From contig JAIXMN010000022.1 in assembly GCA_025716815.1 (NCBI GenBank), positions 248,001 through 312,000 of the forward strand: a stretch of DNA of 64,000 nt. Direction: 5' to 3'. Below, in pieces: positions 35,483 to 47,933 of the stretch. Numbering within the stretch: position 1 is the stretch's first letter; each line of letters begins with the position of its first letter. This DNA is from Dichotomocladium elegans (Eukaryota; Mucoromycota; Mucoromycetes; Mucorales; Lichtheimiaceae). A program made the translations under genes and the position numbers. Under the pieces are notes generated by a model that did no database searches, had not been told where the DNA came from, and saw nothing but the letters and a program-made list of their open reading frames with translations.

Positions 35483-37646
35483 TTATTTCTTTTCGAATCG
35501 GACTTTTCCTGATGGAAGCAAGAAACGGTCTATTGTCGGGAAAGTAATGGGTTCAAGCGGAGTAAACTTGTAGTCACGGATGAGAACGGAGATGATGGTC
35601 TTGATCTCCTGAATCGCAAACCATCGACCTCTGGGTGGGGCGTCAGTGTGTGAAAGAATAGCACAAGATAAACAAGACAACAACTTACGGGCACGCATGC
35701 TTTCCTTCACCGAAAACCAAATAGTCATCGCCGACTTTTGTGGACTGGCGGTTGAGACCAACGAAGCGGAATGGCTTGAATTGATCGTGGTGGCCTGCTG
35801 CGTCATGCTGGATTTGCTTTGTATGGTGGTTGGCCCACGAGTTGATAAGCACGTCATGTCCTGCAGAAGCGATGTGCGTGATTAGACGAGCAGAGCAACC
35901 ATGGCTGCGGCATCCATGCGTCTCGCTTTTACCTGGGTTGATCACCGCTCCATTGCTCAGAACGAGCCGTTTTTTACCCGTGTAGTTGTGCGTGAGTCCG
36001 AGATATTCGTTCCTGAGCCGCATGGCTTCGCGACAGACGCTGTCAAGCTTGGCAAACTCCTTGATGATTTCGGCCGTAAAGAGCTGAGCTCCTTTTTCCT
36101 TGTACAACTCCCGAAAGTCCGGTCCATAATGGCGCTGGAGCACCTCGTCCTGCTCTTCAAGAAGGATCTGGATGGTCTCAGGATGATTCAGGATACGGTA
36201 AAGGACGATGGTAGAGTTCTCACTGGTGGTATGGATCGATACGAAGACGAGGTTGCTTAACCATTTAACCAGCAGCTCGAGCCCGTTCGGGTCATCCTCA
36301 GAGATCCTCGTCTCGAGAAGCACTTGAAGAATATCATCCTAAAAGAAAAGTGTATGATGTTTTTTTTATAAATGTACACAGGTAAGCAAACAAACAAAGA
36401 CTTACTGGCCGGTCCCAAGTCGCACCGAGTTTGGCTCCAGCACGTCGCTTTGCCACTTCGGGTTCCAGCGCCCTCATAAGAGCCTTCCTATAGCTCAGGG
36501 ATGTTCTCGAGTATTTGCCAATGTACCACATCCGCAGCCGGTTGAAGGATGGAAAGGCTTCCAGGAACCAGTTATTGGTGTTGATTTCCTTGCCAATGTC
36601 GAGCACCATGTGCTTGAAAACCCAAATCAGGTCTTCATTCTTTGCAAGCTCGACGCCGGCGAAAATAGACGCACTAGCCTTGGCAATCATGTTCTGCATC
36701 AATGGATAAAGATGAGCCAGCTCGACGGATGCTATTATTCAAAAGGTATCAGTAAGGTGCTGATGCTGCTGCTGCTATTTTGCTAGATGGATTCTCATCT
36801 CGTCTCATTACTTTCTGATTCAGTTAGAATCTCCCGACGTCCCATCTCGAGCTACCAGGGTCGTGAGGATGGTAGTGTGATGAGTGCAGTGCTCAGCGCG
36901 TATAGACAGAACACATGGTCTCTCTTACATGCTCAATCACTCGGGGAGTGTAAGCCTTCATTTTCGCCGTCAGATGTTTCGTCACAAGCTGTCGAAAACT
37001 ATCGGCCTTAATCTCATCGAGATTCGTATTCAGAAGCAATGTTGAGTCGAACATCTAGGTAGTACGATTGACAGACCATGGTTAGTCCTGTTCCATGTTT
37101 TTTTTTTTTTTTTTTACTCGGGAGCATCCCACCTTTGAGATGCCCTGGAAGAAGTCAAAGTCATCGTTCAGGAACACTTCGCGCACGTAGTGGCCCGAGA
37201 CTATCGTATGGACCTACACACACACACACACACACACAGTAAACCTGTCAGAATACTACTGCTGTCGCTGTCATCCACTTTTCACTCTCGCGACCGTACT
37301 CTGCCAAAGATATGTGCTCGGTACACGGGCCCGTATATCTTTTCCCACTTCTCAATGAATGCCCTGGGGTCCTTGCGATACTCCTTTGTGGATCCCAGAA
37401 TGGGATACTTGTAAGGAACTAGAGGCGCGGCAGGATCGTACTGTTCACCCACCACCCCGATGTGGTCAGAGACAGTGTATGCAATTTCAATTTTTTTTTT
37501 TTCCAGAAAACACTCACTTCGACCCGCGTCGCGTACCAGAACGCAGCAACCGCAGACACCAAAGCAACAGCGCCCGTGATGGGGCCAGCGTGCGGATGGT
37601 CCCGAAAACCATTAAGGCGGTGTAATGCAAATTCGACAAGCGACAT
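35483..37646 (-). CDS. Cytochrome P450 monooxygenase
   Basis: Haem-thiolate monooxygenase, probably membrane-anchored in the ER. The N-terminus (MSLVEFALHRLNGF) is followed by a hydrophobic segment ITGAVALVSAVAAFWYA as anchor. A proline-rich hinge and the substrate-site region follow over several short exons. The I-helix motif is FVSIHTTSENS. The K-helix ExxR is CREAMRLRN. The haem-binding loop is FGEGKHACPG (FxxGxxxCxG) with the cysteine near 35690. The end is LLPSGKVRFEKK. Eight or so exons, about 530 residues. The I-helix A/G-G-x-D/E-T core is replaced by SIHTTS, which is common in the CYP families of Mucoromycota. Substrate unknown; no cluster of biosynthetic genes nearby. Confidence 0.92.
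37216..37238 (+). repeat. (AC)n microsatellite in a P450 intron
   Basis: About eleven AC units within an intron of the P450 gene, next to exon sequence reading VHTIVSGHYVREV. Confidence 0.9.
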
Positions 37647-38005
37647 TTTCTAACGTGTGATGGAAAGGAGACCGGGGTGGGGCAAGGAAAACAGGAAGCC
37701 GAATAGCCGGCTTTATATAAACATTGACAAGAACAGTGCGCGGACTTAGATGGGCCGAACAAAGGGGAATGTTCTAAGGGTAGCCCGAATGGTCATGACG
37801 AATAAGGGGAAGGAGAAAAGTTCCATCTTATTGCGGAAGGTTGATTCCGGGGGTGGTGGGTTGGTGGCGGAAAAGAAAAACAGTTTCCGAACCCGCATAA
37901 TTTTTTTCTTGGGGGGGGGTGTGGCGGATTTGGGAAGCGGGGCCAGCAAGTAAAGGGCCAACTTCATGCCGATAGACCACTCGCTTTTTATCTCGCTAAA
38001 AAACG
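37647..38005. other. Divergent promoter region between P450 and DUF1769 gene
   Basis: About 360 bases between two divergent starts. G-run at about 37910-37919. A TATATAA-like element (TTTATATAAACA) lies near 37711-37722, upstream of the P450 start. The short frame through this region is low-complexity and unsupported. Confidence 0.5.
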
Positions 38006-38899
38006 ATGCCAGAGCTCCGGATTCGCGTTGGCCAGTCGCTCGACACGCTGAAGCCCATCGAGATTAACGCCAGTACGCCCACCCTGCTCAGAAGCGATGC
38101 GTTCCAAGGCCTCGTCGGCGTCCATATCCGCAACCACGTCCCGCCCTCGGCCGCCCTCGGGCCAGACGCACCTGACTCGTTCTGTATCTCGGTCCAAGGC
38201 CGTTTTCTCCAGCCCGAGGACCTCTGCGCTGACGATATTGTCTTTGGCAACAAGTTCGAGCGCCCTCTCAAGTTGCCCATCGGATCAAGCCTGGCGATTG
38301 CATTTGCAGAATGGTTCGATCCCGGCCTCGAGACCAATCTCTACTGCAACCAACCTCAGGCATTCAGCCCGCTCATCGTCACCATGAACAGACTTGCCAT
38401 TCACCTCGCCGATAACCGCTGCAACGACGAAACAGGAACAGCAACAACAATGGATGCATATTTCAAGGACGATGTCTCGGCTATTGTACAAGGCCTTGAC
38501 AAACCAGACATGCGTCGCAAGTATTTTAGCGACCCTGCACACCGCAAAGCGGTCAAGGTCACACCAGATCAAATCTGGACGATGGCCTTCATGAATCCCT
38601 ACATTGATTTTAACAACGTATATCCTCTTCTTCTTTCCTTCTCTCGTGTATGTGAACGTTAACAATCCTCTATGAATGTGCCAAGTAGTTTGTGCTGCAT
38701 TTGCCAATGATGGACATTAATGTCCTCAAGTACTGGGACGGACAGGTAACGCTTTAAACAATATCAAGAGGTGGATAGGCATAGCCGTGCTCAATTCATC
38801 AATCCACACACGCACAACAAAATATAGCCACTTCGCTATTATGCAAAAACAAGGGATGACAATACAGTATTCTTCATAGTCGAGTTCGATGTTGTATAA
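38006..38899 (+). CDS. DUF1769 (UPF0590) family protein
   Basis: Fungal protein of unknown function. It starts MPELRIRVGQSLDTLKPIEI. Family-typical pieces follow: FQGLVGVHIRNHV, SFCISVQGRFLQPEDLCADD, IVFGNKFERPLKLPIG and WFDPGLETNLYCNQPQAFSP. Later exons give FVLHLPMMDINVLKYWDGQ and PLRYYAKTRDDNTVFFIVEF. Two introns (about 38620-38685 and 38746-38826) keep the frame. About 245 residues, a single domain of the size usual for the family. No membrane segments or targeting signal. It ends only 9 bases from the convergent kinase stop codon at 38909. Confidence 0.9.
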
Positions 38900-38908
38900 A
38901 ACAGGTCG

Positions 38909-40439
38909 TCAATCCTCAATAAACGGTATACAAAATAATGGATGCTTCAACGCATTCTCGGCGGTAATGCGCTTGACAGGATCGTACGTGAGCATCCGAT
39001 ACATCAAGTCAATCAGCATTTTATGGGGTGGCCTGTCTCCATAGGCTCTCTCCTACAGCACAGGTATATATATGATGATGAGCTTACACCTTTTTTCGCA
39101 GTAGAGATGCTTGATTTACATAGAGCGGCGTTACCACTGCGGCATCCTTGTGCCTAATGCCCTCGTACTCTCTCAGCACAGCGGTACTATGGGATAAAAG
39201 TTGAAACAATCCGGTGCATATCTACAAAAAGGCAGGGGGGACAGACCTTGCGCCCACCAACAAATGTGCTGGTAATGGGCCGATGGTGGCTTCCATCAAC
39301 AGCAGATGGGAATCATCTTTTCGGGCCTGGAAAAGAGTTTCTCCTGTGTAAAGTTCGTAGAGCACGCAGCCAAGTGACCAAATATCGCATGGAAATGACC
39401 AACCAAGTCCAAGAATGATCTCTGGCGCCCGATAATGCCGTGTGGACACCACAGACGAATGAAACTCGTTCTCAAACGTGGCTGAACCAAAATCAATGAG
39501 CTGCACCGACGTATCCTTCAAGACTCGTCTCTATGGTTTTTCCGTTCACGCATGAGCACCACTTCTCCCTTCGTTTCATGCCTAACGACTAGCTAACCTT
39601 TTCAAGTTCACCTTGAGGATGAAGATAATATTCCTGTTTGCTGGCGACGCTGCTAAGCATGATGTTTTCTGGTTTTAAATCGGTGTGGATTAATTTTCGT
39701 CCGTGAAGAACTAAGAGCCACGGTAAGGGCTTTCGTTTGTTTTGTTGCAGGCGCGTGCGCGAGGAGACGTATGTGCATCTTTTTTTTTTACGTACATGTT
39801 AGGCTCTTCAAGAGCTGATAGGCAATGTCCCTAATTTGGTGGAGCGGAAAAGGCGCAAAGGCGTTGAGTTTCATATAGTCAAACAGGGAGAGCTGCAGAA
39901 GGTCAAAGACGATGCACACATGCCCGTCATGTTGGAAGGTCGCACGAAGTTGGATGCATTGACTGTATTAACAAATTCATATAAGAAAGGGAAGCGGGTG
40001 TATTCCTTCCAGACAAACACACACACACACACGTACTATTGATTGGAAGGATCGTGCTGTTTGAGACATTCAAGGACGCGAACCTCAATCTGGCTAGCAT
40101 CGTAGTATTTGCGGAGTGCCCGAACCACTTTGACTGCGCATAGAGTGTTCTGAACCGTGTCTCTGCACTTGAACACCTGTCCAAACGTCCCTTTGCCGAT
40201 CACGGAGAGTGTTTTGTCTGATAGGTAGTGAAGTTCAATCAGGAGTATCATCTTGGGGGGAGGGGAAGGATAAGAAAACCTACAGCGGTCTTGCAACAGG
40301 CAGTTGGCGTGGAAAATCAAATGACCATCCTTATCTTTTAAAGATGGATGCTGAAATAATAAAAAATGAGATTCCTCCCACATCGAGCTACTCGTTCTGA
40401 TAGAGAACATGGGCAAAGCTTCTCATCTTTTTCTCTTTC

Positions 40440-40474
<35 letters not shown>

Positions 40475-40669
40475 AAATCGATTCATTTACCTTCCGGCAA
40501 GTGACTATGGAGAATGTGAGACTGTTGTGACAACAGAACAAGGATACATACTATCAGATGCTGCGGCAGTATGAGGTCGTTTCTTTGGAGCAGTTGGTAT
40601 CGCCATCCGTTGTGTTCGTTTGCTACCGCTGCGAGTGGTTCGATATGGTAGAGCGGAAGGAAGAGACAT
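38909..40669 (-). CDS. LAMMER/CLK-type dual-specificity protein kinase
   Basis: Protein kinase of the CLK/LAMMER (Lkh1, Kns1) branch, which usually regulates splicing factors and stress responses. The start [20 protein letters not shown] precedes a basic N-terminus. The kinase domain has the glycine loop [15 protein letters not shown], the ATP lysine in [25 protein letters not shown] (HxD loop), [10 protein letters not shown] (DFG) and [20 protein letters not shown]. The kinase ends [13 protein letters not shown]. The LAMMER signature (EHLAMMER) is replaced by [14 protein letters not shown], so the family call rests on the flanking sequence. Several small exons; the N-terminal start is the first ATG in a Ser/Thr/Arg-rich frame and could be elsewhere. 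About 420-450 residues. Confidence 0.85.
40443..40472 (+). repeat. (CT)n microsatellite in a kinase intron
   Basis: About 15 CT units in an intron near the 5' end of the LAMMER-type kinase gene; on the transcribed strand it reads as (AG)n. A second, interrupted CT tract lies at about 40863-40892 in the leader of the adjacent ABC ATPase gene. Confidence 0.9.
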
Positions 40670-40913
40670 GGGTGAGGGGATGAGAAAAAGTGGGTGTCTG
40701 ATCAAAAGAAAGGGAAAATAAAAGAAAAAGGTCCTGTTCAAAATGTTTAATTAGCGTGAGTTTGATTTCTTGTACGCCCCTTTTCCCAACTCTCCCCCCC
40801 CCACTTCTCTCCCGGGGTTTCTTTCCTCGGATAGTTTTTTACAATGATCAAGTCTTCCAACATCTCTCTCTTTTTCTCTCTCTCTCTCTCTTTTGTTTCC
40901 ATACACGCTTAAT

Positions 40914-41812
40914 ATGGCACCACCGCTATTTGAAGCCAAGGGCATGTCGATGCGGTTGGATGATGGACGCTGGTTGTTCAAGGATATCGACATTTGTCTT
41001 GAAAAAAAGGGCCAAGTACTTGTGCTGCAAGGCCCCAGCGGCACTGGGTAAGGGCCACATACACACATATATATAAAAAAAAAAAAACGGGAAGGACAGA
41101 CAACGTGACCGCAACAAATAAAAAAGTAAAACGACGCTCCTCAAGTGCCTCGCCGAATTAATTCCATACACGCACGGCGACTGTCGTCTGCATGGCAAGA
41201 CACCCGAGGATTACTCGATTCCCGTGTGGCGTTCGAAGGTGATGTATATTCCACAGCGGCCGAGCGCCCATCCAGGCTGCCCCATGGACCTATACAACCT
41301 CACCAAGAAATACAAGAGCCAAAAATCAAAGCAGGACATCGGGAACCCCGTCGAGATCGGCATGCGCTGGAATCTTTCTGAATCCCACTTTTCAGAAAAA
41401 TGGTCCAATCTCTCTGGCGGCGAGATGCAGCGTTGTGTTCTGGCTATCGCTCTTTGCTTTCATCCAGACATTCTTTTGCTTGACGGTAAGACCTCTTGCA
41501 TCTCCCCAATGCCCAACCCCCCTCACACATTTCCTGCATTTTCGCTACTACCGTACAGAACCCACATCCGCTCTGGACCCCGACTCGGCACAAAAGGTCG
41601 AGAAAGACTTGATGGAATATCCTTGTGTCTGGATCACCCACGACGCCAAGCAGGCCGAGCGCGTCGGGTCGGGAACCATTAAACTCACCCGATCCCATGC
41701 TCCAACACCTTCAGAGCCTTCGGAGATCGACGACCTCCCACCGCCCGAACTGCTGAGGCAAAGGTTCTCACCGAGCTACATTCGAGATAGACTGGCCGTC
41801 GACATGACATAG
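40914..41812 (+). CDS. Soluble ABC-type ATPase (YbbL/STAR1-like)
   Basis: A single nucleotide-binding domain without membrane segments. It starts MAPPLFEAKGMSMRLDDGRW. Walker A (GPSGTGKTT) is interrupted by the first intron after GTG. The second exon gives LLKCLAELIPYTHGDCRLHG and KVMYIPQRPSAHPGCP (Q-loop). The ABC signature is WSNLSGGEMQRCVLAIAL, Walker B is ILLLDEPTSALDPDS (second intron after LLLD), and the H-loop is CVWITHDAKQAERV. About 240 residues. The closest general type is the YbbL/FetA and plant STAR1 kind, which works with a separate permease (YbbM/STAR2) in metal or sugar-nucleotide transport. No permease gene is in the window. The ATPase could also serve a non-transport role. 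Confidence 0.9.
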
Positions 41813-42038
41813 AGCGAACAAAAAAGATGCAAACTTTATTTTGTAGGATGTATATAGGGAAAAAAGAGTGATTGTGTCGAAAATTGCGGGGAGGGCGTGA
41901 GGGATTAAATACAATGGTTGTGGTTTGTGTGTGTGTGAGGAATATTTTGAGTATTCGATTGCTTTTTTTATGTATGGCGGACAAAAGCGGCGGAGGGAAG
42001 AGGACATTGTTTGTATAAGTTGTTTAACGGTGGTGATG

Positions 42039-45000
42039 TTACATGCGTTCCTGCAATGCGTCATTGATGCATGCATTGATGAAATCTTTTCTACTGTTCA
42101 TCGGCACGCCAAAGATCTGCTGCAATTCCTCGCGCACTTGCTTCTTCGTCACCTTGGTCAGATCTGCCGCAGCAAGGATACGCTTGACCTCAGCCGCAAG
42201 TTCTTCGTTCGAAGGCCCCTGCGGTTGCGAGAGATCCTCCAAAAGAAGCGACTGCTGCGACCCACCATGCACAGACCCCGACAGCATGTACGCTGATCCA
42301 GACGGCTGCATCATCATGGATGGCCGGGATGTCTGACGCTGGTCTTGTTGTTGCCACTGCTCCTGTCCAAAGGACGCCATCGACGAACGTGCCATCTGCA
42401 TATTAAACGGTGCCGGTGGGGCTGCATAAGGCGCCATCATGGGTATCGATGCCGACGACGGCATTAGGACACTGCCTGTATCGTTGTGATGCGGCATCAT
42501 CATACTAGGTGTATTGTACACGCTCGCGCTGTCGCCACCGCCACCATTGTACACGCTGGATCCGTGCACTCGGCTTCGGTATGAGCTGCTGTGCCCACTG
42601 CCCTGGGACATTCCATCGCTCCAGTAGTCATCTGCCACCAGCATCTTTTCGTATTGCGACCATGTCATTGTAGGAATCGACTTGGGATCAAACTCGCCTT
42701 CGTCTGCAACAGCAAGTTTCTTGCCCTTCTCGCCGAGAACCACACGCGTGTTGCCCCATGAGAAGTCATCAAAGTGCCAGAATGCATAGATAGGAATGTA
42801 GAACCAGAATACAGGGATCGCCAGCAGACCGACAATCATCCAGATAACATATTCCCATCGTCGCTTGACAATGAACAGGATTGCCTGGAGACCATACGTA
42901 CCTCCCAGCACCGCAATCGTCAAATAGGGCACTGTGCCATCCTCGAGCGTCGCAAGCTTATAGATCAGGTAACCCAGATAACCAACAATCGCCGGCATGA
43001 CCACTGTGCTGATCAGATCAAGCATGACCACAAATCGCATCGAAAAGCAGCAGAAACCGCACAGGCGCGGCAAAAACACAAGTTCACCGAGATTGTGAAC
43101 AGTCGAGTTGATCCATCGGCGACGCTGCGAGATAAGGACGCTCCACAGGTCTGGCGCATTAGTCTTGCACTGCGCGCTAGAGACAAATTTCGTCTTGTAC
43201 ATCGGGAAATGTTTGAGGAGAAGCGTCGTCAAATAACGATCCTCGCCAAGATGCAGCAAATTCTTTTTGTGCAATGTATCCACCTTGTTGATGTGATAAT
43301 CATCAATGATCTCGTTGGCACAGAAAAGCGCGCGCTTTCCATCAACGCTGCGGATCCGATACATCGTGAAACAGCCGGGCAAACAAGTGACTGTTGAAAA
43401 GAGCGACTCAAAGGCTTTGATCATGTGGTGGGAGATAAAGTATTCGTACACCTGGATCATCGTCGTCCATGTCGCTTTTTCGTTCGCCAGTGTCGTCTCG
43501 CCACACACGCCAATGATTTTCGCATCGTGGGCCATTGAGGACGCCAAAAAGGAGAGACCATCCGGCATGACCTCCGTATCAGCATCCACCATGAGTACAT
43601 ATTCGTATAAGTGCGGCACGACGCCAATCACGTTCTTCATCTGGTGGTACATCTCGAGCTGAAGCGGATTCATCGGCGCGTCAAAGTGCACACGGTTCAA
43701 GAACTCCATCAAGATCAGCTGCGAGTCACGCTTACCACGATTACCAGGCTTCTGGCGTTCGGTCGGTTTACCACACTTCACAACAACCATGTAAGGGACA
43801 ACGTGACCAGACGTCTCGTACAGACCCGAGTAAATCTTGCCCATGTTATGCTGCTTTTGACCGTCACCAACAGATTGGAACGAGAGCGGCTCAGGGTCCA
43901 CCTGCGGATCCACTCCAAGAATGTCAAGTACAATGCGAGGCGTCGGTCGATCGTTACCGCTGCCCACAATCATGCCGTCGCAAATAACCACCAACAATTT
44001 GCGTTTGTCGTCGTAGCGGAGTGTAGCGAGGGAGTCGATCGTCTTTCGCAACGATTCTTCGTCTTCAGTGTAACACGTCACCTGTGTGATCACGAACTTG
44101 TCGAGCTCCTCCGGCACGCGCGATGAACCAAGACGGAAGGCGGCCAGGAACTTGAACACAATGACAGCACAGAGCAAGCAGGTCACAATAAGCAGCAGGT
44201 TCGTCGAGAATTGGCACTTGGCTGAGTTACGTGAGTCCACCATACCGACAAAGAACAAGTTCCGTAGGCAGACGAGTTGATATCGCTTGATGGTTGGGTC
44301 CAGCGCAAGGTTTTCCCAGTCCTTGGTAATGTCCTGCCCTGACTTCTGTCGGAATAGCGCAACAACCGAAGGGTCTATGAAATTGAGGTCCACATCTGCC
44401 GGCGCGGTTTCACCAGGCGGAGCAGCTGTAAAGCGACCGCCCATATCGTATTGGGTCAAATCGTAGATATAGTTGTCGATATATGCCCATTTGCGCGTTG
44501 TCTTGATGCCGCCCACCGTGGTCTCACCCTTGGCTTGGTCCGAAATGGCTTTGGGCTCGTACCCCAAGTGGCCAACTTTGTAGTTTTTTCGCAGCATCAT
44601 CATCTGCTGGTAGTACCAGTCCGGTCGGTAATTGCCTGATGAGTAGCGGAAGTCATGATATCGCGCATTGTCATCCGTCAGATTGACCTGATAGTTTAAC
44701 GAAACGTACGGAGATACCTCGCCCGTCGTGCCCTGGCAAAGAGCAGAGACTTGGACTGGAAACAAGTCCGTCACATCCTGGCCTGCATAGCTCATCACGG
44801 TATCAACAGGCACAATGCTGCTTGGATAGTGGTGCGGGGCGAATTCTCCCAAATTAAAGACCTCACCCCGGATAGCAACATAGGATTTGTCCGGCTCGGT
44901 TGATGATTGCAGTTCGTTTGCTGAATAGACAGCCTGATGGGGGCACACAATTTCGCCGAAAAAGATCAAGAACCAAATGACGAATGCGCAGAGAAAGAAG

Positions 45001-47933
45001 ATGATTATGCACAGAGTGACCTTCTCACGCCATGCAATCCGCACATCCTTTCGCTTCATGCGACCGCACCAGATCAAAAATGGAGATGGAATCCACCAAG
45101 TACAAAACCAGACAAATCTTAACCAGTGTTTCCGTGTGCTGGATTGTTTGGACTCGTCTTCCTCCGTCTCGTTCAAGTCTGTTTTTGCCTCTGGCGGAGG
45201 TTGTCGGACCATCATATCACGTGCATAGTTCTCGGATCCAAACACAGAGTCATCGTTGTACCGGCTGCTATTTTCTTGGTAATACATATCATCTTCTGAG
45301 AAAAAGGACCGCTGATCATCTTGTTGATAAAGTCGACCCACGGGCGGCGGGGCTAAGTCTGCGTGGCCGTGGTGCAAATCTGAGCCTGCCATGCTCTCTG
45401 TGCGGAGCAGCGATTCCTCAGGATCACCATGGACATCGCGCGCCATGGAAGGCGCTTCCTCTTCGAGTTCATCAACAGGCAACGGGAGACCGGGCTTGGT
45501 CGTCTCCTTGTTGCGCCGTTGCTCATCCTTTTCGAGAACGCGTAGGTTATCTTCCAGTGACCGCCAAGCATCGTCAGCCAGGAATACCTATATTAATTCC
45601 TTGGTTAGTCTATCCCCATGACTTGTTCCTACAAAGAAGATAAACACATACCCGACTTGATCCCACCGTCGCATCATTGGCTGTCCAGCCCAGCTGCTGT
45701 GCTATAATTTCCATCTGGGCGCGTGGCAACAAACCTCCATCCCGACTTCCGAGCGACTGCAAAGGTACTGCATACCGATTCAGAAATTCCTCATGAGTAT
45801 AAGATAGCGCGTACTGCACTTGAGTTTTCTGAGCAATCTCACTCAAGCCATATGCCTGAATTTGCGACATGACATATCGGCTGTCGAACTGGTCCATGGC
45901 GTTGCTGTTGGGTCGGATGCAGAATACTGACCACAGGTTGGCTTCTTCAAGAGAGCCCATCAAGTCTTCAAGGGACGTCACGAGCATACCAACTGCGGTG
46001 CTAGTCGTCTTGTCGCTAGCGGCATCGTCTTTTTTGGTCTTGCGCTGGCTCTTCCTCCTAGAAGGAGCGCGGGCGAGCTTTTGCTGGGCGGAGATGACGG
46101 CGTCCTGGTTTCGAGGATGAGACTCCGTGGCAAGCATGCTATTCTCCCACAGTTCGACAAGGAATGTATTCCAGGATGGTGCCACGCCGTCACCGCCGCG
46201 GAACAGGGACACGAAATCAACCGAGACCTGGTCCTGGCGATTCGACTCTGCAAACCCAGTCGGCTCATAGGTGACTTTATTATGGAAATGTTGAATCGTA
46301 AACTGACGCCGGTTCTGTACAGTTGTCACGGAGAAGGAGGGATTGTTGCCATTATATTTCGTCATGGCATCCATCAACTCATAATCATCGCTGTCTCTTT
46401 TCTTCGCCATGAGTGCGCACACACCACGGGAAGGTCTGAAGAGGAGCTCTGATACGTCTTTCGCTTGTTGGCTCATAGATGACGCTACAACAGAGACGCC
46501 CTCATGTTCGTAGAGTTCCTGCCGAGTCTCATTGTATAAAAGCTGCTCAGACACAAAGCCGTGAACTCGCTCAGCGGCGATGTTGACCAAAAATGAGTAA
46601 AAATCGGGTTTTGTCCTGGATGGTCCCGGCATATCGAGCACGCCAATGAAGCTGTTGAACTTTTGCTCGTCCGCGCAAAGTTTACTATTGAGACGTTCGA
46701 CCATCCATGAAAAGAGGAGCGAATAAAGTGTTCGGGCAAGTTCGTCACGCTGCAGCGTCGCCTGTTCGGCGTTTAAAATCAAGGTGGTGACATCCTTTCG
46801 GATCATGGTGGTCTTGAAGACTAGGACATTCTCTAGAGCGCGTGGGTTGACGCCTAAAAAGTCCGCAACAAGATCAAGAACCTCTGTGTTCTTAACGTAG
46901 GCGGCATCTTGGGTGTTTGTCGAATCAAGGAAAACCAAATTGCCGAGATGTAGGATGGCGGCGAGCAGCTGCAGAATGCGTGAAATGTGCTCGCGTCGGA
47001 AACCAGCGCTCTTCATGATTGTCTTGAGTTGGCTATATTCCTCAGCTGCGGCAGTTAAATTGATGGATTGAGATGTGGGAAGATAATTGTACTGGGCGCC
47101 ATCCTGAAGCCGGAGAGCGGCACGTTCGTCAGGTGTTGCGCCAGCTACGAGCTGATAAAAGACCGCGAAATTGGACTCATTCCTCTGCGTAAGCCGTGCT
47201 TTCTCCAGGATGTAATGGATGGTCTTTGCGCCAACCATGCGACCCCGTTCGCTAAATTGGACTTCTGCATAATAGCCGAAACGGGAGGAGGTGCTATTAC
47301 CGGGAACGCTGCTGCTGCCAAAGGCGTCGAGGAGGAGTGTCGAATTGAGGAGTTGAGATTGAACCTTGGTCTCTTTTTTATGGCTGCTCAGTCGCACCAA
47401 GTGGCGGATAATCAAATTTCGGATCTGGGTCTTGCCACTGCCCGATTCACCACTGTCATTCAGGGGGTTAGGGGAAGTTAGCGATTGTTTTTTCTTATAG
47501 CCCGTCCTGTTAACACCCTCGCTGTCTGTATGATTCTCATCTCCTCACATGCACATGCCCAAAACCCTCGTGTTTGTTTCCGAGGAAGGTATAGAGAAGA
47601 AACTTACGAAAGGACCACAGCCTGGTCCAAACCTGTCCGCCGCATGTAGAAGTAGGCCCTGTTGGCGAGGTCAAAGACATGGGGCGGCTGGGCTACCCGC
47701 TGCTGCACATCGGTGTCTTTATAGGAAGCAACGTACTCAAGCCCGGTTTGATCGTCATTGAGCGCAAGTGGCTTGCCGGGATTCAAGGCTACAAGCTGGT
47801 TTGCGCCCAGCCGAGTATATACTTGGTAGGTTTCATAACGCGCACGCAGGCACTGGCACAAGCTATCGTCGGTCAGGCTGGAGAGAGTTGCCAGATCGGT
47901 TTTACTGGCGCCGTCTCGTTTTTGTTTCCCCAT
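42039..47933 (-). CDS. CHS: Chitin synthase with N-terminal myosin motor-like domain (class V/VII type)
   Basis: Plasma-membrane enzyme that polymerises UDP-GlcNAc into cell-wall chitin. Three exons: about 47933-47607, 47456-45653 and 45591-42039, about 1,900 residues. The motor-like domain carries GESGSGKTQIRNLI (P-loop) and NSTSSRFGYYAEVQF (switch I). Switch II is altered to LDMPGPSRTKP. After a Ser/Gln/acid linker come two membrane segments and a cytochrome b5-like domain (VAIRGEVFNLGEFAPHHYPS). The catalytic core has MVDADTEVMPDGL, CLPGCFTMYRI, EDRYLTTLLL and QRRRWINSTVHNLGELV (QRRRW at about 43127-43113). Membrane helices follow. A Ser/Gly/Gln-rich region leads to a C-terminal DEK_C domain (VKRILAAADLTKVTKKQVRE). 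Such enzymes depend on the motor for anchoring at hyphal tips. Confidence 0.96.

Noticed and set aside
43611..44126. A 171-codon plus-strand ORF opposite the chitin synthase
   Set aside because: It is a shadow of the conserved catalytic domain on the other strand.
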